Shown piece by piece: positions 1-11,053 of a stretch of 64,000 nucleotides of DNA. Source of the stretch: Golubevia sp. BC0850 (Eukaryota > Basidiomycota > Exobasidiomycetes > Golubeviales > Golubeviaceae). Within the stretch, counting starts at the first letter, position 1, and each line of letters starts with the position of its first letter. The stretch is taken from the NCBI GenBank assembly GCA_012976225.1, contig JAAVVG010000008.1, forward strand, positions 930,001-994,000. Reading direction: 5' to 3'. Position numbers and translations under genes: made by a program. A model generated the notes under the pieces. The model was not told where the DNA came from, ran no database searches, and was given only the letters and a program-made list of their open reading frames with translations.

Positions 1-666
1 ACGTTTGACGACTTGTTTGTCTTGAGAAAGCGACCAGCTGGTCTCTACCACTTCTCAAGATTGAGAAAGAAGAAGGAGAAAGCGTCTAGAGAGAAAGGTT
101 GAGGCTGATTGGATTCGGTTTTCACCTGTGAGTGGATTGACCTCTGAACATCGAGGTTAACTTCTGAATGGGTGACTGTTCTTGCTCTGGATGCGGATTC
201 GGGGGACCTGCAAGCCAAAGAGAGTTGTTCGGTCAGAATGAGTGTCAGAAGGGATGATGACGAAAGGAAGAAGAGTGAAGACAAAGAAAGTGAAAGAAGA
301 ACTTACCTAAGGTTTGACCCTTTTCGATTAGGAACTCTCTTCTTTTGACTGTGTTCTTCGTCTTGACATACCAATAAGAGTATCCAGCTATGAAGACTAG
401 ACCGGTGAAACTGCAGGAGAAGTGGAAACGTTAGAGACTGATCAGAGATGGGATCATACTGGCACAGTATGTTTTGTCAGATGCAACTTGAATGTACTCA
501 CCCTATGAAGATTGGTTTTGGACCACTTCCAAATCGACCTCGCTGAGTTTGAGGAGTCGAAGTCATTTATGAGCCAAGCAAGAATGGTGAGAGGGGGGGG
601 GGAAGGAAGGACAAGAGGACAAGCGGAACGGAGAGCAACACTTTTTTGGAACTCTCCTTTGACCAT
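1..666 (-). CDS. Partial gene for small single-pass membrane protein, unrecognised
   Basis: On the minus strand a start at 666 is followed by pieces that splice well. An exon around 500-540 joins across a donor near 504 and an acceptor near 400 to give a hydrophobic stretch (GFTGLVFIAGYSYWYV) followed by basic residues. A third exon around 150-227 is rich in proline and glutamine. The gene runs off the left edge, so its C-terminus is missing. One membrane segment followed by a positively charged tail suggests a small organelle-membrane protein, but I do not recognise the family. The first exon is uncertain because it contains a long C-run and the frame that fits the membrane segment differs from the frame of the start. 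About 190 bp separates it from the divergent CLC gene, so the two probably share a promoter region. Confidence 0.35.
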
Positions 667-856
667 CTTGAAAGGATTGTGAATCTACTTCTACTTCTTT
701 TCTTTTTCTACTTTTTTTTACGACCTCATTCAACTAACGACACTTCTCCAACCTCACGATTTTCAAGTTAAGAAATCAATCTTAAACCAAGCCATCTATC
801 TGCATCTCTCCCTTCAAGTTCCCCGCATCCCATCTCTTCATCGTCCTACTTCAATC

Positions 857-3794
857 ATGTCAGAGCCACTTTCAGCTGACAATTCTCGTCGTCATTCAAT
901 CGACGATTCACACGAGCAACAGGCTCTATTAACATCTCGTTCTGTGTGAGTCCCTCTTCCCCTTTCCCGTCCTCTTCCCCTATCTCTCCCACTTCTCCCA
1001 TCTGACCACTCTTTCATTCTCTCTTCAACTCCAACAGACCATCCTCTCCGAGACCAAGACCTTCTTCTCTCTCCTCAAGACTCTTCGCACCAGCTAGGAA
1101 CCTTTCTTACAGAATCTCATCTCCAAGAAGATCTGTCTTTGGGGATGCTCATGATCCCATCGGAGGGAAGAACAAGAAGTACGATGATGAAGATTTTGAA
1201 AATGAGATGAGCTTGGGTGGAGGTGGGAATGGAGTTAGGTGAGTTCAGGAGAGAGAGAGAGAAAGATGAGTGGGTTGAGATAGGGGGAAGATTGGGAGAT
1301 GGGAGCTGGTGGATGTAGAGTGGCTTGCTGCTTGTCTTCTACGATGGGTAGCAGAATACAGCAGAGCTGTCTTCTTGATCTTGGCATTGAAGAACTAACA
1401 GGGGAGAAAGATGCTATCTGTAGCCCATTCATGTGTCGCGTGTAGCTCTTGATCTAAGAAGTGGCTTTAGTTGCGGCTCTGATGATTGTGGTTCTATAAA
1501 CAACAATGAACACTGAATGTGCATCAATACAATAGGCTAGAAATCAGCCAAGAAGAAGTCGAAGTCGAAGTGCTGACTCTCAACCCTAACACGATCTCAT
1601 TCTCCCATCTCCTCTCCTCCAGAGTTCACTACTCTTCCTACACAACCATTGATTGGGTTCACGATTCAATTAAGGAATCCTCGCGCCTGCGTCGTCTAGC
1701 ACGTATCAAAGGTTTTCGTGGGACTCTGCTTTCTGCCTGGGATAGGTTTCAATCTTGGTTGATAGTCACGATCGTTGGGATCTTAGTAGCTTTAATAGCC
1801 GGTGGAATAGTCATGTCAGAAGCAGTGCTCTTCGATTTGAAAGAAGGTTATTGTGAGAAGAATTGGAGATTGGCAAAGAGATTTTGTTGTCCTTTTGCTC
1901 AAGGACCTGATTATCCTGGTATGACCTTAGGTTTAGGCAATAAGAGCACTTCTACTTGGAGTTACTCAAATGTTTTCGAGGGAGGTAATGATCCGAGCAA
2001 GGGACTTTTAATTGGAGTGGGGAATTCTTTCTTGTCTGGTTGGGCTGGTCCTGTGGCTGGATCTCCAGCTTGGAAAGGTTTCTCTAATTCTAATGGAGAA
2101 TTCGGAATCAAGAATGAAGAATGTCCAGGCTGGATCACTTGGGGTGAGAAATTAACTAAGGATGGAAAAGATAGTTGGTTGGAAGATTATGGAATGTACA
2201 TCTTGGTCGCGGTTTGTTGGGCTTCAATTGCTAGTTTGTTGACTATTTATTTAACTTCTAGTGAACTTTATGTCTCTAACAAAGATTCAAATCCTTTGGT
2301 CACTGCATTTTCTTCAAAGAACAAAGCTTCAAACGGGGAGCAGCCTAATGGAGAATCTTCCTTAACTACAACTCTAACTACTACAACCGGTCTACCACCT
2401 TCAGAACGTTCTCCTCTACTTCCAAAATCAGCTTCTTCAACTACAATCTTACCTTCAAAAATGTTGTCTCAATTAGCTTCAGAACAAATCTCAGCTCAAG
2501 CTTTACCACCTAGAAAAGTTCTCTATTTCGGTTCTGGTTCTGGTATTCCAGAAGTCAAATGCATCTTATCTGGTTTCGTAATTCATGGTTATTTAGGTTT
2601 TTGGACCCTTTTCACAAAAGCTGTTGGATTGACTTTCAGCGTTGCAAGTGGATTGAGTCTGGGAAAAGAAGGTCCTTTCGTTCAAATTGCTAGTTGCGTT
2701 GGAAACATCGTTTGTAGGATCTTTCCAGCTTTCGAGAATAATGAGGCTAAGAGGAGAGAGATCTTGAGTTGTGCTTGTGCTGGTGAGTTTTTGAGAAGAG
2801 AGGGAATGATAAGCGAAGAGTTTATGCGGGGTGAGATTTTCTTTTGCCTTTCGATGGAGCTTACTGGAATCCTTCTATTCTTTTTTTTTCCGATAAAAGC
2901 TGGAGTTGCAGTCGCTTTTGGAGCACCAGTCGGAGGAGTTCTTTTCTCTCTTGAAGAAGTTTCTTACTTCTTCCCTTGTGAGTTCCGACATGTTTCTCTT
3001 TCAGCTAACGATTTCGTCTAGCACTCCTTCTGACCCGTCTCTTGTTAATCATCGCTTTCTCTCACCAGCTCACGTCATGTTCAGATCCTTCTTCTGTGCC
3101 ATGATCGCGGCGGCAACTCTTCGTTTCATCGATCCTTTCGGAACTGGAAAAATCGTCTTGTTTCAAGTCACTTATGATAAAGATTGGCATTTCCAAGAAC
3201 TACCTTTCTTTATTCTGATTGGTGTTTTTGGTGGACTTTATGGAGCTTATTTCACTAAGTTGAATATGCTTTGGAGTAAGAACGTTCGAGCTAAGACTTG
3301 GATGGCTAAGAAGGTTAGTGACTCGAGGGGAGAGAAGACAAGGCAGTTTGGTTTTTTTCCTTATGAGTGCTGAATGTCTCAATTCGTTTTGTTTATCTGT
3401 TTGTTTGAAAAGCCGGTTTTGGAAGTCATCATGATTACGACTTTGACGTGAGTAATTGCCGATTGGAACTGTTGACTTCTCACTCCAGGTTCCATTCTGA
3501 CTAATTTTCTTCCCTCTGGCGACATTCTCCTATCGTTGTCTCTCTTCATTCTACTATCAGCGTCTTTGTCTCTTTCTTCAATGATTACACCAAGATGGGA
3601 GGAACTGAGTTGATTGCCGATTTATTCGCAGAATGTCACGAACATGAATCTTTGGATGGTCTCTGTATCTCAAGTCCCTCTCAGATCAGGCCTCTAGTCA
3701 CTGCTATTGCTTGGACTTGTGTTGCGAAAGGACTTCTGACTATCATCACTTTCGGAATCAAGGTGAGATGAGAGCAAGCGATTCTCTTCTAGTG

Positions 3795-3835
<41 letters not shown>

Positions 3836-3857
3836 CAGGATCTCTCTCTCCTCTCTC

Positions 3858-3889
<32 letters not shown>

Positions 3890-5127
3890 CTTTCATACCT
3901 CCCTTTTTCCCCTTTTCTCTCTCCCCACCTCTGTTCAGCTCCCCGCCGGAATCTTCATTCCAACGTTGGCAGTTGGAGCTTGCTTCGGAAGGATTGTGGG
4001 GCTTCTAGTCCAATACGTTCAATGGACTCATTCAGATTCGGCTTTCTTCGACTGGTGTCCATCTACCGATTCCTCCTGCATTGTTCCAGGAGTCTACGCC
4101 ATGGTTGGAGCAGCGGCGACCTTATCAGGAGTCACTCGAACAACAGTCTCTTTAGCCGTCATCATGTTCGAATTGACCGGAACACTAACCTACAGTGTTC
4201 CAGTCATGCTAGCTCTCCTTATCGCCAAGACCATCGCAGATGCTTTAGAACACAAAGGAATCTACGATCTAGTAATCGACTTCTCAGGTTTACCTTTCTT
4301 GGATAACAAGATCAGTTACACCTGGGAAGGAGTTGACGTTAAAGATGCTATGGATACTGGAATCGAGTTGATCTATCTCGAAAGTGGGAAGAACACTGTT
4401 AAGAGCTTGAAGGAAAAATTAGGCAGATTAGCTTTAGGAAATGGTTATACTGATGGTGGATTCCCTATCGTCGTCAAGAATCAACCTAATCCGTCTAGTC
4501 AAAGAACTACTAGCGTGAAGATGATTGGTTACATCGCAGCTGCTGAACTAGAACATGCCTTACTCAAGATCATGACTGAGAATCCAGATCTGGATGAAGA
4601 AGCCGAGGTCGTCAGTTTCAAGAATATTCCTTACGTCGTAAATGAATCTTCAGACCAAAGTGTAGATGGTGAAGCGACTGAAACGGAAAGCGCTATGAGA
4701 GGGTCAATGGTCTTTGGTAACGATCCGTTAGACCTAAGTATCTATGTCGACAAGGCGTGAGTAGCAGCTCAACAAGCAAGCAGCGTTAAAGACATCAAGC
4801 AGCATTGACTCACCTCTCTTGTTCAATCTTTACCTCTTTCATCTCAGTCCGATCACTGTTCAAACTCATTCCCCTCTAGAGCTAGTCCATCAATACGTGA
4901 GTGCTCTATCCTTCTCACCTCTTCTCTCTTTTCGTATTTTTCACTTCCCCGGTTCTAACCATCCCCCTCTGTTCTTTCACTCCTCCTTTCGTTTCACTCT
5001 CCCTCAGTTCACCTCCCTAGGAGTCAAGACTCTGATTGTCAACGACGAAAAAGGTCTCTACAAAGGAGTCATCTTCAAGAAGACGTACTTGGCTTTCTTG
5101 GAGAGCTTGGATAAGAAGGGCCATTGA
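857..5127 (+). CDS. CLC-type chloride/proton exchanger (Gef1-like), ten exons
   Basis: This is a voltage-gated chloride channel family protein of about 998 residues, expected in Golgi, endosome or vacuole membranes, where it exchanges chloride for protons to balance the V-ATPase. Exons: 857-945, 1038-1238, 1623-2782, 2900-2977, 3069-3313, 3413-3447, 3561-3762, 3939-4756, 4848-4896 and 5008-5127, all joining in frame. The selectivity motifs are visible: [16 protein letters not shown] with the gating glutamate, and GIFIP. The FSLEEV stretch holds the proton-pathway glutamate, which marks an exchanger rather than a channel. About 97 N-terminal residues are hydrophilic, rich in Ser and Arg, and precede the TTIDWV motif. 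Two CBS domains close the protein: CBS1 starts near SYTWEGVDV and CBS2 is [13 protein letters not shown] onward. The chosen start gives a clean first exon. The usual His after GKEGPFV is Gln here. Confidence 0.93.
3796..3936 (+). repeat. Long T-tract and CT microsatellite inside a CLC intron
   Basis: Between exons 7 and 8 of the CLC gene lies a run of more than 30 T followed by about 70 bases of imperfect (CT)n ending at the acceptor near 3938. It acts as an oversized polypyrimidine tract. The length of such a run is prone to assembly error. Confidence 0.8.
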
Positions 5128-5790
5128 AACAAAGGTGCTCTCTTCGAAAATGAGAGGGGAGGAGGAGAATGAGAACGAAAGGGAAAAGAGGCGAATAAGA
5201 TCTTATCGGGAGAGGTCAATCACTCAATCATCTTCTTCAAAAATTTGTATAGTCTCCAAGCCTCAAGAACTAGAATCACTTTAATGTTTCACGAAATGTC
5301 ATATCACGCCAGAGCTCTAATTATTCTCGGTTCGAGAAAATCTCTGTTACGCGTCTCATTGCTTTCGAATTTTTTATCCTGAGACGGCGACAGCCTTGAG
5401 CCAGCTGAAATCCGGTTCAAAGTAGATTCTTTCGCGCCTTATTGGTCAGTCGAGGCGAGAGCGAGTAGATGCAGAAGCATTCATCATTCGAGAAAATGGC
5501 TACATGGAACTTTCTACGTCGAGGTGCGAGTAGGGAGAGAAAATTTGAATTGTGATGACAAGGGGAAGATTCTGTGGATAAGCCAAGAATCCGGATTCGC
5601 AGGAGAGGATTGAGAAAAGTGTCACATGACTCAATTGACCTTGTCGAGCTGGAGATCGGAAACGACGAACGTCGGCTTGAACGAGTGAAGCGGCCGCGAA
5701 GAGGTTCTGATTGCAGAGTTGGAAGAGAAGTTTCGAAAAGTAAGTCTTTGAAGGATTTGAGAGAATGCATAGTCAAGCAAGGGGGAAAAT
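5128..5790. other. Intergenic, no supported gene
   Basis: This lies between the CLC stop and the 3' end of F-box copy A. Short open frames exist on both strands (for example 5417-5776 minus) but have low-complexity, arginine/serine-rich translations with no recognisable family. The 3' UTRs of the two convergent genes probably lie here. Confidence 0.5.
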
Positions 5791-5811
5791 AGAAGACTCA
5801 CCCTCTCGGAA

Positions 5812-7377
5812 TCAACACCGGTCTACAACAAGCTCTTCAACGTTCTCCTTCAGCCAAGATGTGGTAGCCTCATCTGCTCTAACTGGAACTTCAGACCTCA
5901 GACTAGTGATCTCTGAGCACCATCGAGAAGATTCGAAGGCTGGTTCTCCCTCCGAGGCCGGATTGTCCAAAGTGTCGAGAAGTCCGCTAGCGACCGCAGT
6001 CACATCTCGAGATGATCGTCCTGTGCTTGCAGCTTTCCTTGCTCCTATCAAAGCTGCTAGAGCTGCACCATCTATCACTGCCGATGTGGCGTGAGCGGGA
6101 TTCAGTTCTATTACGAAAATTCGCAGGAGAGCGGGATTAGAAGCTGGACTAGATGCTCGAAGAAGCTGGATGGAGTGGCTCCCCGAGCATAGAGTCCTAT
6201 CTTAAAGCCCAAAACTTCGACCAGTCCTTGATCGATTCAACGAGAGCAGAGGCGGCTGCTTTGGCAGAGGCAGAATCCGTGATCGGAAGGTCGTAGAGGA
6301 TGAGCTCCTCTGGAGAAGACGTGGTGCTGAGAAAAGAAAGATCTTGGGGGTTGATGCGATCAATTAGCTGCATTTTGAGTCTTGGGGAATTGAGGTTCTT
6401 GAAGAAAAGGCTTGAGTCTCCAATTTGAGTCGTTTTTGGAGGCGGATTGAGAAAGAGATAGCTTAGGTTGGGCAGATTCATCGGTGGAATGTTGTCGACT
6501 TGGCTGCTCTCTGCCATACGTAGATGCACTTCTTCTAATCTTGAACTTGACGACAGAAGCTTCACGATCCAGGAAGAAGTGAGCTCGGTGCTGCTGCTGA
6601 TGACTTGTCTTGCTCCTTGAAGTCGTTCCAGAAGTGCATCGTTGCATGCCAGGTTCTCATCTCCTGACGTCCATTCCAAGGTATCCAGTGAAGCTTTCCA
6701 AGTTGAAGAAAATTCAATTCCCAGCTTTCTCTCGTTGGGGGCACTCGTTCCTTTGACGCCCTTTCGGAACGAACTTAGAGAGGAGAGTCCATCACATTCC
6801 CCAGCTACGTCCACGATCGAATCACAGAGATCTCCTTGAAGCCCAACTGAGAGGACCTTGAGACTTCCGGACGACCTCTTCATATGGATCGCTAGTAATT
6901 CTTGGAGTGAAGGATCCAGCTCGTCCTTGAATCCGACTTCCATTCTTCGAATCGAGTCCTTGCTCCGTTGGCTGAAGACCTCCAGCCCCTTGCAGATCTG
7001 CTCTCCTTTTCTTCCATCCTGAAATTGCGAAAGAATTCCAAGGATCCCTCAATTGAGTCTTTCCAAGCCTTGGAGACGGAGCTAGATCTAACGAGAGAAG
7101 GAGCGTCGGCGAAGGAGAAGAGTTTGAGAAAGAGGTCGGGGGAGACTCTATTGAAGCGACTGTTGAGCTGTCTGGTCTTGGAAGCCTTGATCTTTTCTCC
7201 TAGCTCTGTGAAGGTTGCTTCCAGGGAGGGGCGTTCTTCGATCTCCTCGTCATCGTCGTCGTAGTCCTGTTCCGTGAGTTCCAAGTGATGAGGTGCCAGT
7301 CCGAGGTAGGTGTACATCGCTCTGAAATGAGTCTGATGATTTGGAAGGAATGTTTCAAAAGACAATTCTGCTAGCAT
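5812..7377 (-). pseudogene. TPR/F-box/LRR family copy A, broken
   Basis: The minus strand encodes pieces matching the intact family member at 32284-34349. An F-box with the VSPDLFLKLFSFADAPSLV core lies at about 7120-7200, LRR-like segments at 6200-6940, and the conserved C-terminal block (ARKAASTGRSSRDVTAV) at 5812-6078. The reading frame is broken at least three times compared with relatives. A single-base loss lies near 7025, where relatives read MEGKG. An extra base lies near 6195, just after the DWSK motif. About 60 bp is missing with a frame change near 6090-6130. The exon that should carry the TPR-like N-terminus is not recognisable. The sequence before the F-box is unusually acidic (a DDDDEE run). 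The last 200 bp is nearly identical to copy C. Confidence 0.75.
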
Positions 7378-7634
7378 CGAACTCGAAAAGAGAAATAGAG
7401 ACGTCTGATTGTACTAACCTGAAGATTCAGTAGAACGTTCCGCGGCCCGCCAGAGACTATTGCCATTGGACTGCTGTTTTTTTGTTCTTTCTTATTTTTT
7501 GGACTTTTGAGGTTTTCTCTTTAACTGTCGTTTATATTTCCCCCCTTTCAGGACTCCCTCTCTCTTCAAGCTTGCATCGACCGTCATCTCACTTCTCCCC
7601 TCGAGTTGGCAAAACCTAATCAATTATCAACAGC

Positions 7635-8167
7635 ATGCCAGCTAAACTTCTTTTACCTAGACAGCGTTACTGGGGCCCTTACGACGGGAGCTATGATGGG
7701 AGCTATGATGGGAGCTACGATGGGAGCTACGATGGAAGCTATGGTGGGAGCGCTGGTGAAATTCATGAGGTGCCATACCATCGCCATCGCCATCTTTCCG
7801 GAAAAGTAATCGCCATCATTGTTGTCGGCGAGTCGACACGAAAGCAAAGACGCAAACAGCCTGGAGTCGTTTTCAATAAGAAGAAAGAACCTCCATACCG
7901 ATTGACTTTCAATTTGCGTTCTTCTACCCCTCAGCCATCGTTGTGGTAATCGCGACCGAGATCTTTGCCTTGGTTCGCTACAGAATCAGACGTTCACGCC
8001 GTCAACCCCGTCAGGTTCCATTACTAGCCAGAGAAGAAACCTTACAAGAAGTCGATCCTGTACCTCTAGTCCGTCTAAGAGCAGGTGAAACGAGTGCTAC
8101 TGCTCCTGCTGTCGAATGGAGTGGGGAGGCGGAGAACGGATCGCCTCCCTTGTACACTCGTCGTTGA
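7635..8167 (+). CDS. Possible small membrane protein with Tyr/Asp/Gly/Ser tandem repeat
   Basis: From ATG 7635 the frame reads a short basic leader, then six copies of a Tyr-Asp-Gly-Ser unit, a His/Arg patch and a hydrophobic start (GKVIAIIV). Downstream, another frame (about 7930-8167) begins with a hydrophobic run (VVVIATEIFALV) followed by a strongly basic segment and a polar tail. An intron ending at the CAG near 7937 would join the two into one membrane span with a short repeat-rich outer part and a basic cytoplasmic tail, similar in plan to Rcr-type fungal membrane proteins. I could not find a donor that keeps the frame exactly, so the join and the family are guesses. Confidence 0.33.
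7684..7756 (+). repeat. 12-bp tandem repeat, about six copies
   Basis: The unit is GGGAGCTATGAT, with TAC/TAT variation and one GGA/GAA change. It keeps one frame open as YDGS repeats. The variation is mostly synonymous, which suggests that this frame is translated. Confidence 0.85.
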
Positions 8168-8169
8168 CT

Positions 8170-8650
8170 AGCGTTTTACCCTGTAATTTTATCTTAGGTG
8201 ACTTGGTTTCTACTTGTGAAACAGAAGCTGATTGCTCGAATTCTTTTGATTCAACTCGATGAAGGCCAAAATAAGTTTGCTGCTCTGAGAGATCTCGAGA
8301 GATCAAGTTCGAAGGGGTCCGGATCTCAAGAATGATTGCTTAGAAGCCTCTTTACTGAAAGATCGTCAAACAGTCAAAGCATTAGTCAGCTATGGTACTC
8401 CATCAGGAGTGGATAATATAGAGAGACGAAAGATCGAGGCCTCGGCAGGCTGATGTCTTGAACATCACTACTTTCCAATATTCATCTCTTTCTCACTCAA
8501 CAGGTAAAGGTTATACATTCTAACAATACAGTATTACAGGTGAAACCCGTCTGGATTTTAATAAGGTGACAAGAAAAGCATATCTAGTTGTTTAACGAAC
8601 CCTCTCCTCACATCAAAAGAAGCAACCCCTCCAGAAAACCTGTAAACCAT
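8170..8650. other. Intergenic, no supported gene
   Basis: The 3' flanks of the plus-strand small protein and the minus-strand chaperone gene meet here. Nothing recognisable. Confidence 0.4.
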
Positions 8651-10667
8651 TTAATCAGAATCAGAATCCGAGTTCAACTGAGCTGCAAAAGCAGCCAATG
8701 ATTGTCTGAGAGCTGAAGGCTGTGATCGAGGGGGGAAGAAAAGAGAATTTGAAAAGAGAAATGTGTAAGGTAACCGTACGATCAACACCTGAGGTAACTC
8801 CACTCGAACTCTCTACCCTCCTCTCAAAACCTCCTCAACCCCAACAAAGACTCACTTTTCTCTTTTTGACCTCCTCCTCTTCCTCCTCATCACTATCTTC
8901 TTCACCTCCAACCTTTCCTTTCCCTTTCCCCAAACTATCTCTCCCTCTCTTCCCATTCCCACCTGCACTCCTACTAGCTCTCCCAAAATCATTCTCATCT
9001 CCTCCAACTGCCACTCCAATCTCTTCCAATTCCCTCTTAAATTCTATCTCCTCTTTAATTTTCTTAGCTTTTTCCATACTTGCATTTCCTTTCATTCCAA
9101 TCTCATTGACCAAAATTTCCTTGACCATCTGAATTTGTTTGTTCTCATTCTCTGGGAAATCTTTGAATAAGATTTTCCATGGTTTTCTGAATCCACAGGC
9201 TAAAACTATTGCTTTTAGGCGAGTGAGGTTCGTGTTTGGAGGCTGGAGGGAAGTAAAAAAAAGGGGGGTCAGAAGGGAGAGAGAAGCCAAGAAATTATCT
9301 TCAGAATTCCAAGAGTCATCATACATAATCTCATCTAACGAAGACCTGACAAGTAAGGATGCCTTCAAAACCAAAGAAGAATCCCAACTCACTTTTTTAC
9401 CTCCCTTACTCTTTCCCTCCTCTTTCAACTTTGATTTCTCAGCCTTCTTCACTTTCGAAATGCCTGGGCCTTTAGAGCTTCCCTCCTCTTTCTGATTCTC
9501 TTTCGAAGTATCCCCATCCCCATCTCCATCACCAGCTCCATCTTCAACGCTCTTTGATTTTCTAGGTCCTTTACCTTTACCCTTTCCTTTCTTCCCGTAA
9601 CCAGGATCATCAAACATTTCATCTTCATCTTCTTTAGCAGCTTGACTTAGGTTCCTTTTGAATTGAGTTAAAGTGGGCTCGTCTTTTACTTGTTCCTTTT
9701 GTTTGGAGAGGATGAAGGGGGGGGGGGGGAAGGGAAAAGGTGAGCTTTGTATGCTTAGATTTCATGAATCCCTCTTCCATGCCTTACATGCTCTCTTGAG
9801 ACAAAGTCTCTTTCCCTCAAAAACCAAACCCAAAACCCACACCCCGAGCCCTAAAGCGCATCCCATCGCCACCTCCAGTCCCCCTCAACCTCGATCTCAC
9901 TCGGCTCATCATCCCACACCTTCCCTACTCACCTCAAACTCTTCTCCATCATTATTCCTCATTCCCTCAGTATGCTCTGCTGCTTTATCTACAGAGCCTT
10001 GTCCTGCTTTCTCATCCTGCGAACCAAAGAAAACATGATCACAATCCTCAGTCTTACTTTCCATCCCTTTACCAACTCTAACCCCTCCTTTCTGAGGAGA
10101 AGGTGAATCTTGAAATTCAGATTCTTCTTCTGAATCTATTGGAATGGTTTTTGGTTCTTTCTTAGCCTTCCCCTTTCCATCTTTCCTAGCAGAAATGCTA
10201 GGTTTGACCTTCTTCTTAGGAGGTTCCTCTTCTGAATCTGAAATCGTTTCGGGATCAGATTGGATCTGAGTTTTAGATTTCGATGTTGATTTAGAAGAGG
10301 ATTCGTTTGGAGATTCATCAGTTTCTGATTGAGTACTAGCTGAGTTGGAAGAGTAATTGAGTTTGGAAGTTTTGAGGGGAAATGAAATTGAGTTTGCTTG
10401 AGATTGAGAGTTTACCTGATTTGGGTCAAGTCGGGGAGAGCGAAGAGTAGGTAAGTAGTGGAAGGAGAGAGTGAGAAGGAGGATGAGGGAAGAGAGGTGA
10501 CCATATCCTGGGAGGAAGTGAAACTCACAGCATCGATTTCATTAAACGCGTCTTGAGAATGTGATTTGATGGAATGCTTCATTTCTCTGAGATGGTCCGC
10601 GTGTAAGGAAAGTACATGAGTCTTGCATCTGATACCTCGGTTCCCAAAAGGCCAAAGCTGCTCCATG
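8651..10667 (-). CDS. HIRIP3/CHZ-like histone chaperone
   Basis: The recognisable core at about 9060-9240 (minus) reads RLKAIVLACGFRKPWKIL, then a lysine-rich segment with NEIGMKGNASMEKAKKIK. This matches from memory the conserved helical block of HIRA-interacting protein 3 and its fungal relatives, which bind H2A-H2B or H2A.Z dimers through a nearby acidic CHZ motif. Upstream exons (9960-10350) are alternately acidic and lysine-rich with many Ser-Asp-Ser-Glu clusters, as expected for a nuclear chaperone. The last exon is short: a donor at 8853 joins in phase to an acceptor near 8720 and ends in an SDSDSD tail at 8651. The acidic stretch EEDSDEEEEEEV precedes that join. The 5' end is least sure: a start at 10667 with one or two introns before 10350 is plausible. 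A run of ten G near 9720 lies in an intron. Confidence 0.68.
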
Positions 10668-10679
10668 CTGCTACTCCCT

Positions 10680-11053
10680 TTGACTCACTTCAAATCCTCT
10701 TCCTCGCATCTGAACTTTCCTGCCAGCCCTGACTTTATCATTCTGATTGTAAGTTGACCTTCTCTTTGGCGAGAAACGAATTGAAATGGGTAGAAATAGG
10801 GTGAAGAAGAGAAGAGGGAAGGGATGAGGAAGCATGACTTGAAGAAGATCTCTTTCTTTTGTAGCTGTGTAGAATGCTCACCCATTCTTTCCTTCCAGAT
10901 GTCTTTTCACTATTTCGAAGATTTCCTTTCTGAGTTGTTTGTCGTTTGGTACCATTCTCTGAATCTAGTGTTGTGTTTGTGGGAAGAAGCAAGACGCGCT
11001 TCGCGTTTCTCACGCACAAAAGATGGATGATCCGACGGTCGTGGGTCACGCTA
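10680..11053. promoter_or_regulatory. Divergent intergenic region
   Basis: This spacer lies between the minus-strand chaperone-like gene and the plus-strand EXPERA gene. Open frames in it are arginine/serine-rich and unsupported. It probably holds both promoters, but no element can be named. Confidence 0.4.
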
